Shown here piece by piece: positions 1 to 8,063 of a stretch of 50,080 bases of DNA. Under the pieces are notes generated by a model. It was not told the origin of the DNA, made no database searches, and saw only the letters and a program-made list of their open reading frames with translations. Both the position numbers and the translations under genes were made by a program. Numbering within the stretch: the first letter of the stretch is position 1; every line of letters begins with the position of its first letter. This stretch comes from an uncultured Flavobacteriales bacterium. Its GTDB lineage: Bacteria; Bacteroidota; Bacteroidia; Flavobacteriales; Flavobacteriaceae. The stretch is taken from NCBI GenBank assembly GCA_913031385.1, contig CAJWCT010000002.1, positions 1-50,080 on the forward strand, written 5' to 3'.

Positions 1-875
1 TCTGAAAATCCATTTGAATTATACAGATGAGATGCTAAAATATAAAAACCATTTTTGAATGAGTAGTCTATTGATGTAGAGAGGCTAGTAGAATTTGTTT
101 CAGAATGATCCTCTGAAATAAAGTAGGTGATTTCACCCTTAAATCCTGCATTTTTTATATTTCCAGCCCATCCACCTCCTAATGCTATATCATCGTAATA
201 ATTTGCTAGCAAAAATTGAAAATCATATCCCATTTTATTTATTTTATACAATGCAGCAATCACTGAGCTGTTGACTTCTATGGTTTGATTTATGAATGTT
301 GATGGCTTATAAACAATATCCAAACTCGATAAATCATCTCCAGTATATTGAAAACGAATTACATCTGATCCGGGCCGTTCTATATAATCAAAATCAATAA
401 AATTATAGGCGTTAAACAGGTCATTTGAGTTCCATATAGTATTTATTCCCCAATTAACCCTTTGACGGCCAATGCTTATTTCAATTTTTTCTTTTTGATA
501 TTTCAGCCACATTCTATCGATCATAGAATGTATTTTAAATTTAGAATCATTAACAAAATAATGAGATAAATCAACATATCCATTATCAGAGTTAAATTTA
601 CCTTCATCAAATAGTATACGGTTCCTTAATTCTAATCCTATTGAAAAATTTTCTCGAATATATCCTCTAATATTAATCCTATTATGAATTAAATGATTTG
701 TTTGGAATTCTTGATGATTTAACCCTTTAAATTCTAGATATGAAGGCAAATAGGTTATATATCCACCTAAGGTAAATTCTGTCTTTTTTTCTTGACCCTG
801 TAATTCAATACAGGATACTATGATAAGAAAAAATAGAAAAAATTTATTTTTTAATATCCTTAATAATTTTTCCAT
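1..875 (-). CDS. Outer-membrane beta-barrel protein, 3' part outside the window (partial)
   Basis: This gene is missing from the ORF track because it has no stop codon inside the window; 291 codons are visible. I place the start at the ATG whose complement lies at 873-875, within the end of the upstream ATPase gene (32-base overlap). That start gives a basic N-terminus and a hydrophobic segment (FFLFFLIIVSC), then LQGQ, which fits an export signal. The rest alternates polar and hydrophobic residues in short strands, as in porin-like barrels. The stretch GRQRVNWGINTIWNSND followed by an ERPGSD motif resembles Bacteroidota barrel proteins related to the DUF1302/alginate-export type; that assignment is from memory. 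As the last visible gene of the LolA-like/ABC operon it could be the outer-membrane component of the same transport route. Moderate certainty for a barrel, low for its substrate. Confidence 0.72.
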   Translation of the reverse strand, partial: MEKLLRILKNKFFLFFLIIVSCIELQGQEKKTEFTLGGYITYLPSYLEFKGLNHQEFQTNHLIHNRINIRGYIRENFSIGLELRNRILFDEGKFNSDNGYVDLSHYFVNDSKFKIHSMIDRMWLKYQKEKIEISIGRQRVNWGINTIWNSNDLFNAYNFIDFDYIERPGSDVIRFQYTGDDLSSLDIVYKPSTFINQTIEVNSSVIAALYKINKMGYDFQFLLANYYDDIALGGGWAGNIKNAGFKGEITYFISEDHSETNSTSLSTSIDYSFKNGFYILASHLYNSNGFS

Positions 876-1521
876 CTTCTAAAGTTACAACTCTTCTTGC
901 TCTATTAATAACCCTCTGGTCGTGAGTAGAGAATACGAATGTGATATTTTCTTGCTTATTTAGTCTAGACATAATGTCAAGTAGTTTTGCTGTAGATTTT
1001 GAATCTAAATTAGCTGTTGGTTCATCTGCAAGTATAAATTTTGGTTTTGAAGCAAGCGCTCTTGCTACTGCCACTCTTTGCTGCTGACCACCTGATAGCT
1101 CTGCTGGTCTTCTTTTTGACATATCACCCATACCTACTTCATTTAGTAAATCACTTGATCTTTGATCCATGTCCTTCTTGTTATAGCCCTGCATTAACAT
1201 GACCATTTCAATATTTTCCTTGGCTGTTAGCACAGGAATTAAGTTATAAGCTTGAAACACAAAGCCTATATTATTTAATCTAAATTTTATCATTTGACCT
1301 GATGAATATGATGAAATTAATTCATTGTCTATAATTACGTTACCACTTGTTGGACTATCTAGACCGCCTATACAATTTAATAAAGTAGTTTTTCCTGATC
1401 CAGAAGGACCTACAATAGCAGTAAATTCACCATCAGAAATTTTTAAGTTTACATTATCTACAGCCTTAACTTTTAAACTACCTTGTTTATAAGTTTTTTT
1501 TAATTTTTCTGTTTCTATCAT
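844..1521 (-). CDS. ABC transporter ATPase, LolD/MacB type
   Basis: This 225-residue cytoplasmic ATPase is the usual size for LolD-like subunits. Walker A is GPSGSGKTTLLN (near residue 38), the signature is LSGGQQQRVAVARAL (near 143) and Walker B is FILADEPTANLDS. The QAYNLIPVLTAKENIE stretch around the Q-loop is typical of the MacB/LolD branch, which powers mechanotransmission-type FtsX permeases rather than classic importers. It lies 10 bases downstream of two permease genes and overlaps the following barrel gene, so it is very probably their motor. I infer it drives movement of a lipid-linked or hydrophobic substrate from the inner membrane towards the outer membrane. I leave the symbol empty because the operon differs from the canonical lolCDE arrangement. 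Confidence 0.9.
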   Translation of the reverse strand: MIETEKLKKTYKQGSLKVKAVDNVNLKISDGEFTAIVGPSGSGKTTLLNCIGGLDSPTSGNVIIDNELISSYSSGQMIKFRLNNIGFVFQAYNLIPVLTAKENIEMVMLMQGYNKKDMDQRSSDLLNEVGMGDMSKRRPAELSGGQQQRVAVARALASKPKFILADEPTANLDSKSTAKLLDIMSRLNKQENITFVFSTHDQRVINRARRVVTLEDGKIIKDIKK

Positions 1522-1531
1522 AATTTAATAT

Positions 1532-2773
1532 TTAAATTGATTTTGTTGCTTCTGCTGGATTTATTTTAAGAGCTCTTATTGCAGGAAATATTGATGAAAT
1601 GGATGAAATCAATATCACCAATAAACTCAAATTAAGATAATATTCAGCTGGAAGCTTTAAATAAAGTATTGTTCCTACACCAAAGTTTTCAAGTCCAGAC
1701 CCTACGACACTTAAATCTATACCACTAACACTAAAATAATCTATAGTAATATATGTGATCAAAAGACTAAATGGTATAGCAACTAAAGAAAGAAATATAG
1801 TCTCAAAACAAATCATTAAGAATATATAAATCTTTGTCATTCCTATAGACATAAGCATTCCTATTTCTTTTTTTCTTTCAAGAATTGCCATAAGCATAGT
1901 ATTGATAATACCAAAGGATAAACCAGAAAGCACAATTAACATAAATATGTATAAAAATGAACTTAACATCTGGTTTGCATAAGCGAGTTCAACAGCAATT
2001 TCATCCCAGGATTTAACATCTAGAGTATTATTAATTTTCTGTAAATCTAATCTTAATGATTCATTTACAGAGTTAGTAGTAACACCGCCATTAATAGTTA
2101 AAACAGGGATTTCATGATAGCTGTTTAAATCAGGTATATTAGAAAAGATAGAACTATTTTTTACAAAGACATTGTAATCATCAAACATTCCATTTCCAGA
2201 TTTAAAAATCCCCTCAATTCTAAATAACAAGGATGTTATATCTCCATTTACATCTTGAAAAGCTATGACAACCTTAGATCGAAGTCTTAGATTTAGTTTG
2301 TCTGCTAATTTTTTACCAACGACCATCGTGTTTGACCTTTTAGATTCAAAATAATCTCCTTCAATAATTTTAGTATATACATTAGTTACTTTCATCTCAG
2401 ATTCAGGATTGATTCCAAGAACATTTACTCCATAGGAGCCAGTAGAATTTGATAACATGCCGTTTATTACAACTCTTTTAGAATAGGATTTTACTCTATT
2501 ATCATTTTTTAATTTTTCCTCTAAATAGTGAATATTAGAAATAGTATCACTTAGAGAATATTCTTTAGAAAACTCTTTATTATGTATTTGAATGTCAGCC
2601 AGGTAGGTATTTATTGCTGTGTTCATCCGTTGACTATTTAGAGTAATCATTAAAGATGAAATTATTAGTCCTCCATATAGGCCTAATACTATGGAAAGAA
2701 TTACTACCAGACTTCTTTTTTTATTTCTCCAGATATTTCTCCAACCTATTTTTATTAATGTAATTAGATTCAT
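1532..2773 (-). CDS. ABC transporter permease, FtsX/LolC-E family (first copy)
   Basis: This is a 413-residue inner-membrane permease. It starts with the cytoplasmic stretch GWRNIWRNKKRSL, then a first membrane helix (about 20-45), a long periplasmic domain (about 46-270) of the MacB_PCD type, and three more helices (about 272-300, 318-350, 382-405). That four-helix topology is the FtsX/MacB/LolC plan. The C-terminus (FPAIRALKINPAEATKSI) is the common end of this family. Its start overlaps the stop of the neighbouring permease by four bases, which suggests translational coupling. The two permeases share the WRNIWRN start but differ through most of the periplasmic part, so they probably form a heterodimer as LolC and LolE do. 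Substrate unknown. Confidence 0.88.
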   Translation of the reverse strand: MNLITLIKIGWRNIWRNKKRSLVVILSIVLGLYGGLIISSLMITLNSQRMNTAINTYLADIQIHNKEFSKEYSLSDTISNIHYLEEKLKNDNRVKSYSKRVVINGMLSNSTGSYGVNVLGINPESEMKVTNVYTKIIEGDYFESKRSNTMVVGKKLADKLNLRLRSKVVIAFQDVNGDITSLLFRIEGIFKSGNGMFDDYNVFVKNSSIFSNIPDLNSYHEIPVLTINGGVTTNSVNESLRLDLQKINNTLDVKSWDEIAVELAYANQMLSSFLYIFMLIVLSGLSFGIINTMLMAILERKKEIGMLMSIGMTKIYIFLMICFETIFLSLVAIPFSLLITYITIDYFSVSGIDLSVVGSGLENFGVGTILYLKLPAEYYLNLSLLVILISSISSIFPAIRALKINPAEATKSI

Positions 2774-3993
2774 TCTTTCATAGCTTTTACGGGGTTTAAA
2801 GATAAAATCCTAATGGCCGGATAAATTGAGATAAGTATCGAAATACCAAAAATAAAAAATGCATGTGAGATAGGTATATCCCAATTTATAGAAAAAGGCA
2901 CTACTGGATCAAAACCAAATTCACCTATTGCATCGCCTAACCCTTCCCCAAAACTTTCCATATTAAAAGGATTTTTATTAAAATAATGTGAAATAGGTCT
3001 AGTTATTACTATTCCAATTATTACTCCTATAGAAGAGAGCATAATAGTTTCTAATAATATTATTAGATATAACTTTATTCTATTCATTCCAATTGAGAGC
3101 AGGACACCAAATTCGTACATTCTCTCTTCTGTCATCATAAGAACTGTTCCGAAAATTCCAAAGCATACAATTACATATAATATAAAAGCCATAATTAATC
3201 CCCCTACATTATCTGCTGTAATCATTTGATCTAATTCAGGAAGAATTTCTTGCCATGTCATAACTTCATAATCACTAGAAATAGTTTTTCTAATATCTTC
3301 TGCTATTTTTTTCTCATCGTAATATTCTTTTTTGTCAATAATTAGGTGAGTAGCAATATTTTCTGATGATATATATTCCTGCGCTGATTTTATATCCATA
3401 AAAATGGTCATCTCATTTAATTTGGGATTTTTTAAATCAATTATTCCATTAGCCACATATTTACCTGCAGCCATCATACCTTGATAACCTTGACCAAAAA
3501 GCACTAAGGTATCTCCCATTTTGACATCAAAATATTCTGCTATCCCTTTACTTAAAATTATTCCATCAGTACTGTCAAAAGACGTTGAACCTTCTATTAT
3601 TTTATTATCCCAATCTGATATTAGCTGTTCTTTTTCAATTTCAATACCAGTAATTATTGTTCCTTTAGATTTTTCTCCTTTTGAAACAAGAGAAAATGTT
3701 TGAAGCCGTTTTGAAATATTATCAATTCCAGTAATAGAATTAATTTCATCAATCAGTCTATCATCTACTTCCATTGAATTATTAACACTTTGTTTTTCCC
3801 AATATCCATTGGCATGAACTTGAACATAACCGGAATAAGATTGTACAACTGTTTTTATAATGCTATCATAGAACCCAAGCTGCATGCTTCTCATTAAAAT
3901 TACAAGAATTAAGGCTCCTGAAATAGAAAGGGTGCTTATTAAAGTTCTTTTATTGTTTCTCCAGATATTTCGCCAGGCAATTTTTAGAATCAT
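2770..3993 (-). CDS. ABC transporter permease, FtsX/LolC-E family (second copy)
   Basis: This 407-residue permease is paralogous to the next gene. It opens with AWRNIWRNNKRTL, one helix (about 18-38), a periplasmic domain to about residue 262, three C-terminal helices, and the family ending YPAIRILSLNPVKAMKE. The periplasmic domain contains the expected motif region (DGIILSKGIAEYFDVKMGD) of MacB_PCD folds. It overlaps the LolA-like gene before it by four bases and the second permease after it by four bases, so all three are likely translated together. Together with the ATPase it should form an ATP-driven extractor working at the periplasmic face of the inner membrane. The 60-residue plus-strand ORF inside it is a shadow. 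Confidence 0.88.
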   Translation of the reverse strand: MILKIAWRNIWRNNKRTLISTLSISGALILVILMRSMQLGFYDSIIKTVVQSYSGYVQVHANGYWEKQSVNNSMEVDDRLIDEINSITGIDNISKRLQTFSLVSKGEKSKGTIITGIEIEKEQLISDWDNKIIEGSTSFDSTDGIILSKGIAEYFDVKMGDTLVLFGQGYQGMMAAGKYVANGIIDLKNPKLNEMTIFMDIKSAQEYISSENIATHLIIDKKEYYDEKKIAEDIRKTISSDYEVMTWQEILPELDQMITADNVGGLIMAFILYVIVCFGIFGTVLMMTEERMYEFGVLLSIGMNRIKLYLIILLETIMLSSIGVIIGIVITRPISHYFNKNPFNMESFGEGLGDAIGEFGFDPVVPFSINWDIPISHAFFIFGISILISIYPAIRILSLNPVKAMKE

Positions 3994-4733
3994 CTTAAAT
4001 TTTTCATATAGTTAGGCATGAAAAATCGACTGTTTATATACAGGTCAAATTTCCATACCAGTCTTTCAATAATTGTCTTATTACCTTCTTTTTCTAATGG
4101 GGTAAATTCAATTATTGAAGGCAGTTTCTTTCCGTCAAAATTTTTTACTGCTTTGCCATTCATAATACTCACAAGTTCGTTATACTCATCAAAGAATTGT
4201 GTTTTTAATTGCATGTAATCAATTTTGTCTATCCACATGACTAGTTTTCCCCAGACAACAGGCGCATCTTCGTTAGGGATGAGTTCAATAATCCAACAAT
4301 CTAGACCTTCTACTGATTCTTCACCAATTATAGAATTGGAATAATCACTTTGTATTGATGATCTTTGAACAAGATCATCATTTGTAAAATCTGTCCCCAT
4401 CCAGTTTTGCATCATCATTGACGGTGGAAGTTTTATTGTTCTCTCTATAGATGGGATATAATTCCACACTTCATTTTCTCTTTTTAAGAAAACTGTTCCC
4501 TTTTCTTTTGCGGGGGAAAGCACCACTGAAACAAAATAATCTTCTCCAATTGACCAACCTTTCATTACCATCTCTTTACTCCATTTGGGACGAACGATTT
4601 TTATCATCATTTCTTGGTATGATGATTCAATTCCTCGTATTTTTTGGTCGGATATTTTTAGAATTTCACTTGATTCTTGTGTGAAGGATGTAAGAAAAGA
4701 AAACAGACAAATTATAAAAACTAATTTTTTCAT
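3990..4733 (-). CDS. LolA-like periplasmic carrier protein (outer membrane lipoprotein-sorting family)
   Basis: About 247 residues. The ORF track begins five residues earlier, but MKKLVFIICLFSFLTSFTQ is a textbook signal peptide, so I prefer the second Met (4731-4733). The mature part resembles the LolA-like 'outer membrane lipoprotein-sorting' family: a repeated beta pattern, the GWSIGEDYFVS and MQNWMGTDFTNDDL segments, then GLDCWIIELIPN and a region reading KLVMWIDKIDYMQLKTQFFD, all of which I recall as family hallmarks. Such proteins have a hydrophobic cavity for acyl chains. It is the first gene of the unit, ahead of two permeases, an ATPase and a barrel, so it is the obvious soluble shuttle. 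It is separated from the upstream sulfatase gene by about 85 bases and has its own possible -7 box. Confidence 0.8.
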   Translation of the reverse strand: MKKLVFIICLFSFLTSFTQESSEILKISDQKIRGIESSYQEMMIKIVRPKWSKEMVMKGWSIGEDYFVSVVLSPAKEKGTVFLKRENEVWNYIPSIERTIKLPPSMMMQNWMGTDFTNDDLVQRSSIQSDYSNSIIGEESVEGLDCWIIELIPNEDAPVVWGKLVMWIDKIDYMQLKTQFFDEYNELVSIMNGKAVKNFDGKKLPSIIEFTPLEKEGNKTIIERLVWKFDLYINSRFFMPNYMKNLR

Positions 4734-4776
4734 ACTGTTGTTTGTCAATTGATCTTTAATAGAAAGAATTGTTGTT

Positions 4777-4784
4777 CAAATTTA
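4777..4784 (-). promoter_or_regulatory. Possible -7 promoter box (TAAATTTG) for the LolA-like/ABC operon
   Basis: On the minus strand TAAATTTG matches the Bacteroidota TAnnTTTG element and lies 43 bases before the preferred start of the LolA-like gene. I see no convincing -33 TTG at the right distance, so the call is tentative. Confidence 0.35.
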
Positions 4785-4817
4785 CGAATTTTATATTCTT
4801 TGTAAGTACGATTAATG

Positions 4818-6359
4818 TCATATATCATTTAATTCTTTAAATTTAAATCGATCTAGCTCAGCAGTCTCATGTTCTTGAATCATGATTTTTTCAATTCTCT
4901 TAATAATATCGGGATGATCTTTGGATAAATCAATTTCTTCGCCCAAGTCATTTTCTAAATTGTACAATTCTATTTTCATATTTCCATCAAAAATATTTTT
5001 TCTAATTCCTTTCCATTTACCTATTCTTACAGCTTGTTGACCCTTATAGCTTGGAAATTCCCAATAAAGAAAATCATGAGTTTTTTGTTTTGTATTGAGT
5101 AATGTATTCTTAAAGCTGATTCCATCAATTTTATCAGGAATATTAGCTCCAGCAATATCACATAGTGTAGGTAGAACATCATAGAAAGAAGAAATATGAT
5201 CTGATGTTGACCCTGGTTTTATTCGATTAGGCCAGCTAACTATCATAGGAACTCTTATGCCACCTTCATGTAGAAAACCTTTTGTTTTTCCATACCCATT
5301 GGAAAATGGCTTTGAACTGTTAAAAAAATTAAAATCAACACCACCAAGATAAGTAGGTCCATTATCACTAGAAAAAACAATTATAGTATTTTCATATTGA
5401 CCTATTTCTTTTAACTTTTGGATTAATTCTCCTATTTGATTGTCCAGATGGGTAATCATTGCCGCATATGTAGCCTTAGGAAACCTATTTGGGAAATAAC
5501 CCTGATTTCCCAAATATGGATTTGGATCATCTAATATTTCTCTATATGTATTTACACTTTCTACTGGTGCTTGTAATGGCAGGTGAGGAAGTGGTGATGC
5601 ATAGAATAAGAAAAAGGAATTATCCTTATTATTTTCTATAAATGATAATGCTTTTTGATGAATTTTATCTGGTGCATATTCCTTTTGAGTAAAAATAGAA
5701 TAGCTTGATTCATCCATAGGGTTGTCTTCTGGATTTAGTTTAGTAGTTGGACTAATTAAATCATTTTCTAGAAAGACCTTTGTCTCATTTTCCCAAAGAT
5801 GAGACGGGTAGAGATTGTGAGCCTGCCTTTGGCAATTGTATCCATAAAAAGCATCAAAACCTTGAAGATTTGGGACTCCAACAGTTTCGGGAGCTCCTAG
5901 TCCCCATTTTCCAAACATTCCTGTTGTGTAGCCAGCTTTTTGTAGTAGTTTGCCAATAGTTACAGTATTTTCTGGAATAGGTCTTTGCCCTTCAAGTGAA
6001 GGATCACTAAAAGCTTTAATATAATCCCACACTTCACCTCGATCTCTCCACTCATCATTTCCTCTTATATAGGAGTGCCCCATATGTTTTCCTGTAAGCA
6101 AAGAATATCTAGCTGGCGCACATACTGGAGCACCAGAATAATGTTGTGTAAATACCATTCCATTAGTGGATAATAAATCAATATTTGGTGTTTGTATTAT
6201 TTCCTGGCCATTATAACCCACTTCACCATAGCCTAAATCATCTGCAAGAATGTAGATAATATTGGGGGAAACTTTATTTTCTTTATTTGAGCAATTATTT
6301 AGAAAACAAAGCAACAAGAATAAATAAAATAATTTGTTAAACTTCAATTGCATAAACAT
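4818..6359 (-). CDS. Lipoprotein sulfatase (arylsulfatase family, Cys-type)
   Basis: This 513-residue protein has a hydrophobic leader ending in LLLCFLNNCSNKE, consistent with a lipid-anchored cysteine. The metal-binding start IIYILADDLGYGEVGYNG is followed by the sulfatase signature CAPARYSLLTGK, the C-x-P-x-R motif whose cysteine is converted to formylglycine. Later come the FGKWGLG segment, SDNGP with its metal ligands, and a C-terminal HDFLYWEF region, so all major sulfatase landmarks are intact. It should remove sulfate from a sulfated sugar or aryl compound outside the inner membrane. The gene overlaps the preceding metallophosphatase gene by 23 bases; the sulfatase can start at Met1 or at Met3, two codons later. 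No glycoside hydrolase or SusC/D pair is nearby, so the substrate is not indicated, and the maturation enzyme is not in this window. Confidence 0.92.
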   Translation of the reverse strand: MFMQLKFNKLFYLFLLLCFLNNCSNKENKVSPNIIYILADDLGYGEVGYNGQEIIQTPNIDLLSTNGMVFTQHYSGAPVCAPARYSLLTGKHMGHSYIRGNDEWRDRGEVWDYIKAFSDPSLEGQRPIPENTVTIGKLLQKAGYTTGMFGKWGLGAPETVGVPNLQGFDAFYGYNCQRQAHNLYPSHLWENETKVFLENDLISPTTKLNPEDNPMDESSYSIFTQKEYAPDKIHQKALSFIENNKDNSFFLFYASPLPHLPLQAPVESVNTYREILDDPNPYLGNQGYFPNRFPKATYAAMITHLDNQIGELIQKLKEIGQYENTIIVFSSDNGPTYLGGVDFNFFNSSKPFSNGYGKTKGFLHEGGIRVPMIVSWPNRIKPGSTSDHISSFYDVLPTLCDIAGANIPDKIDGISFKNTLLNTKQKTHDFLYWEFPSYKGQQAVRIGKWKGIRKNIFDGNMKIELYNLENDLGEEIDLSKDHPDIIKRIEKIMIQEHETAELDRFKFKELNDI

Positions 6360-7251
6360 CAGATGTTTTGTTTTTCATAGAGTCAAAATAAAAATCAATA
6401 TGTCCCAAATATAACCCATAACATCCTACTTGATTGATTATCACTTTTTCTCCATCAAGATTTGTTGTAATTACAGGTTTGTCAAGAAATGTGTGTGTAT
6501 GCCCACCAATAATTAGATCAATATTCTTTGTTGACTTGGCCAGGGTTAAATCAGAGATCTTTTTTGAATCATTTTTATAATAATGACCTAAATGTGATAG
6601 ACAAATAATTAAATCACATTTTTCTTCTTCCTTTAATATCTTAGTCATTTCTTGAGTTATCTCAATAGGATCAAGGTATTTAGTTTCCTTATATAAGTTC
6701 TTATTAACTAATCCTTCTAGTTCTATTCCTAATCCAAACACTCCAATTTTAATACCTGATTTATTAAATATCGTGTAAGTTTTTGCATGAGAATCCATTA
6801 TGGTGTTTTTAAAATCATAATTGGATGAGATAAATTGAAATTTTGCATTAGGAAGCTGTGCGTATAGACCTTCTATACCATTATCAAAATCATGATTACC
6901 AATAGTAGCAGCATCATAGTTTAGCATACTCATTAGTTTAAATTCAATTTCTCCTCCGTAATAGTTAAAGTATGGGGTTCCCTGAAAAATATCCCCTGCA
7001 TCTAGTAAAAGGGTATTAGGATTACTACTTCTTATAGATTCAATAATTGTTGATCTTCTTGCTACGCCGCCTTTATTTGGAAATTTTGCATGATTGTCAT
7101 TAAATGGTTCAATATGACTATGTACATCATTTGTGTGCAAAATGGTAATTTTCTTTTGCTCAGAATCCATACAACTATTAAAATTTAAAGCACTACCAGA
7201 TAGGAGTAATGATGAATAAATGCTGTTTTTAATAAAGTTTCTTCTTTTCAT
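6337..7251 (-). CDS. Metallophosphatase half of a split 5'-nucleotidase (UshA-like N-terminal domain)
   Basis: This 304-residue protein carries the calcineurin-type metallophosphoesterase motifs in order: HTNDVHSH (near residue 39), DAGDIFQGTPYF, IGNHDFDNG, a SHLGH segment and GGHTHTF. It ends before the C-terminal substrate-binding domain that UshA/5'-nucleotidases normally have; that domain is encoded by the gene just upstream. The N-terminus MKRRNFIKNS contains a twin-arginine-like pattern, followed by a hydrophobic stretch and a cysteine (NFNSC), so export by Tat and lipid anchoring is possible. The start ATG overlaps the upstream stop codon by one base (TAATG), implying coupling. Likely role: periplasmic or surface dephosphorylation of nucleotides for phosphate and nucleoside salvage, together with its partner. 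Confidence 0.9.
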   Translation of the reverse strand: MKRRNFIKNSIYSSLLLSGSALNFNSCMDSEQKKITILHTNDVHSHIEPFNDNHAKFPNKGGVARRSTIIESIRSSNPNTLLLDAGDIFQGTPYFNYYGGEIEFKLMSMLNYDAATIGNHDFDNGIEGLYAQLPNAKFQFISSNYDFKNTIMDSHAKTYTIFNKSGIKIGVFGLGIELEGLVNKNLYKETKYLDPIEITQEMTKILKEEEKCDLIICLSHLGHYYKNDSKKISDLTLAKSTKNIDLIIGGHTHTFLDKPVITTNLDGEKVIINQVGCYGLYLGHIDFYFDSMKNKTSDVYAIEV

Positions 7252-7997
7252 TAGTTCTTTATAATAAATCTATTGTCTATTTTAAAATTTACAGTATCAA
7301 CTTCTTTAAAATAGTCAATAAGTACATTTCTTATTTTATAATCTAGGGTAGTGTTTTTTTTACTTTTGCTAAAAAAAGTCATTTTATCTCCACCATTTAG
7401 TAGATAATCACTTGTTGCTACAGAATAAATTTTATTTTCATCAATCTTTTTACCGTTAATTTTTGCATCTAAAAGGTTGTAGTTTTTGTCCAATACAATA
7501 TTTATGCCTGAAATAGGATGAGCTTTTCTGTTTAGAGTCAGATAATTAATTAATTCGTAAACATCCCTACCTTTTAACTCACAAACAACAACGCTGTTTT
7601 CAAAAGGCATTATTTTATACGCTGTTCTAAATGTTATATTTCCTTTTGAAATCATGGATCTAATTCCACCGTGATTTAATAAAATAAAATCAATATTTTT
7701 ATTTGTCCTAGCCCTGTATACTGGATTTGAGAATTTCAAGGTTACATCTGCCATCATATTTCCAATAGCAGTATTGAGAACTCCATTTTTTTTGTCATAA
7801 TCTACAGGACTATATGCCAAGACACTATCCATTTGTTTATCAACATTATTCTTATAAGGATTAATAAAATCTACTATTTTATTATCATTTTCAATGGTAT
7901 TATTTATCTCAATTTTATTTCCTGATAATATATACTTAGTTTCACAGCTTTCTATTGAAAAAAATAAAAGAAATAATGTGATAATTGCTCTTCTCAT
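7251..7997 (-). CDS. 5'-nucleotidase C-terminal-domain lipoprotein (partner of the metallophosphatase)
   Basis: This 248-residue protein begins with MRRAIITLFLLFFSIESC, a lipoprotein-type signal. The rest matches the 5'-nucleotidase C-terminal domain: a TAIGNMMADV segment, LNHGGIRSMISKGNITF (the GGIR substrate loop), then YKIMPFENSVVVCELKG and a SDYLLNGGDKMTFF ending. In single-chain enzymes this domain follows the metallophosphatase; here it is a separate gene and is transcribed first, one base overlapping the catalytic gene. The two products presumably assemble. The first ATG lies 66 bases from the divergently transcribed gene at 8064. Confidence 0.9.
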   Translation of the reverse strand: MRRAIITLFLLFFSIESCETKYILSGNKIEINNTIENDNKIVDFINPYKNNVDKQMDSVLAYSPVDYDKKNGVLNTAIGNMMADVTLKFSNPVYRARTNKNIDFILLNHGGIRSMISKGNITFRTAYKIMPFENSVVVCELKGRDVYELINYLTLNRKAHPISGINIVLDKNYNLLDAKINGKKIDENKIYSVATSDYLLNGGDKMTFFSKSKKNTTLDYKIRNVLIDYFKEVDTVNFKIDNRFIIKN

Positions 7998-8035
7998 ATT
8001 TAGAATTAATATAACAATTGTTATGTTTAATTAAT

Positions 8036-8043
8036 TACATTTG
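8036..8043 (+). promoter_or_regulatory. -7 promoter box (TACATTTG) for the 8064 gene
   Basis: TACATTTG matches the Bacteroidota TAnnTTTG element and ends 20 bases before the ATG at 8064. A TTG lies at 8018-8020, 15 bases upstream, slightly short for a -33 element. It sits in the 66-base divergent spacer. Confidence 0.5.
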
Positions 8044-8063
8044 TATAATACCAGTAATAAGAT

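Noticed and set aside
8011-8024. Perfect 14-base palindrome ATAACAATTGTTAT between the divergent genes at 7997 and 8064
   Set aside because: In DNA this AT-rich, perfect palindromes of this length are expected several times in 50 kb by chance, and no related copy was noticed elsewhere; not enough for an operator call.
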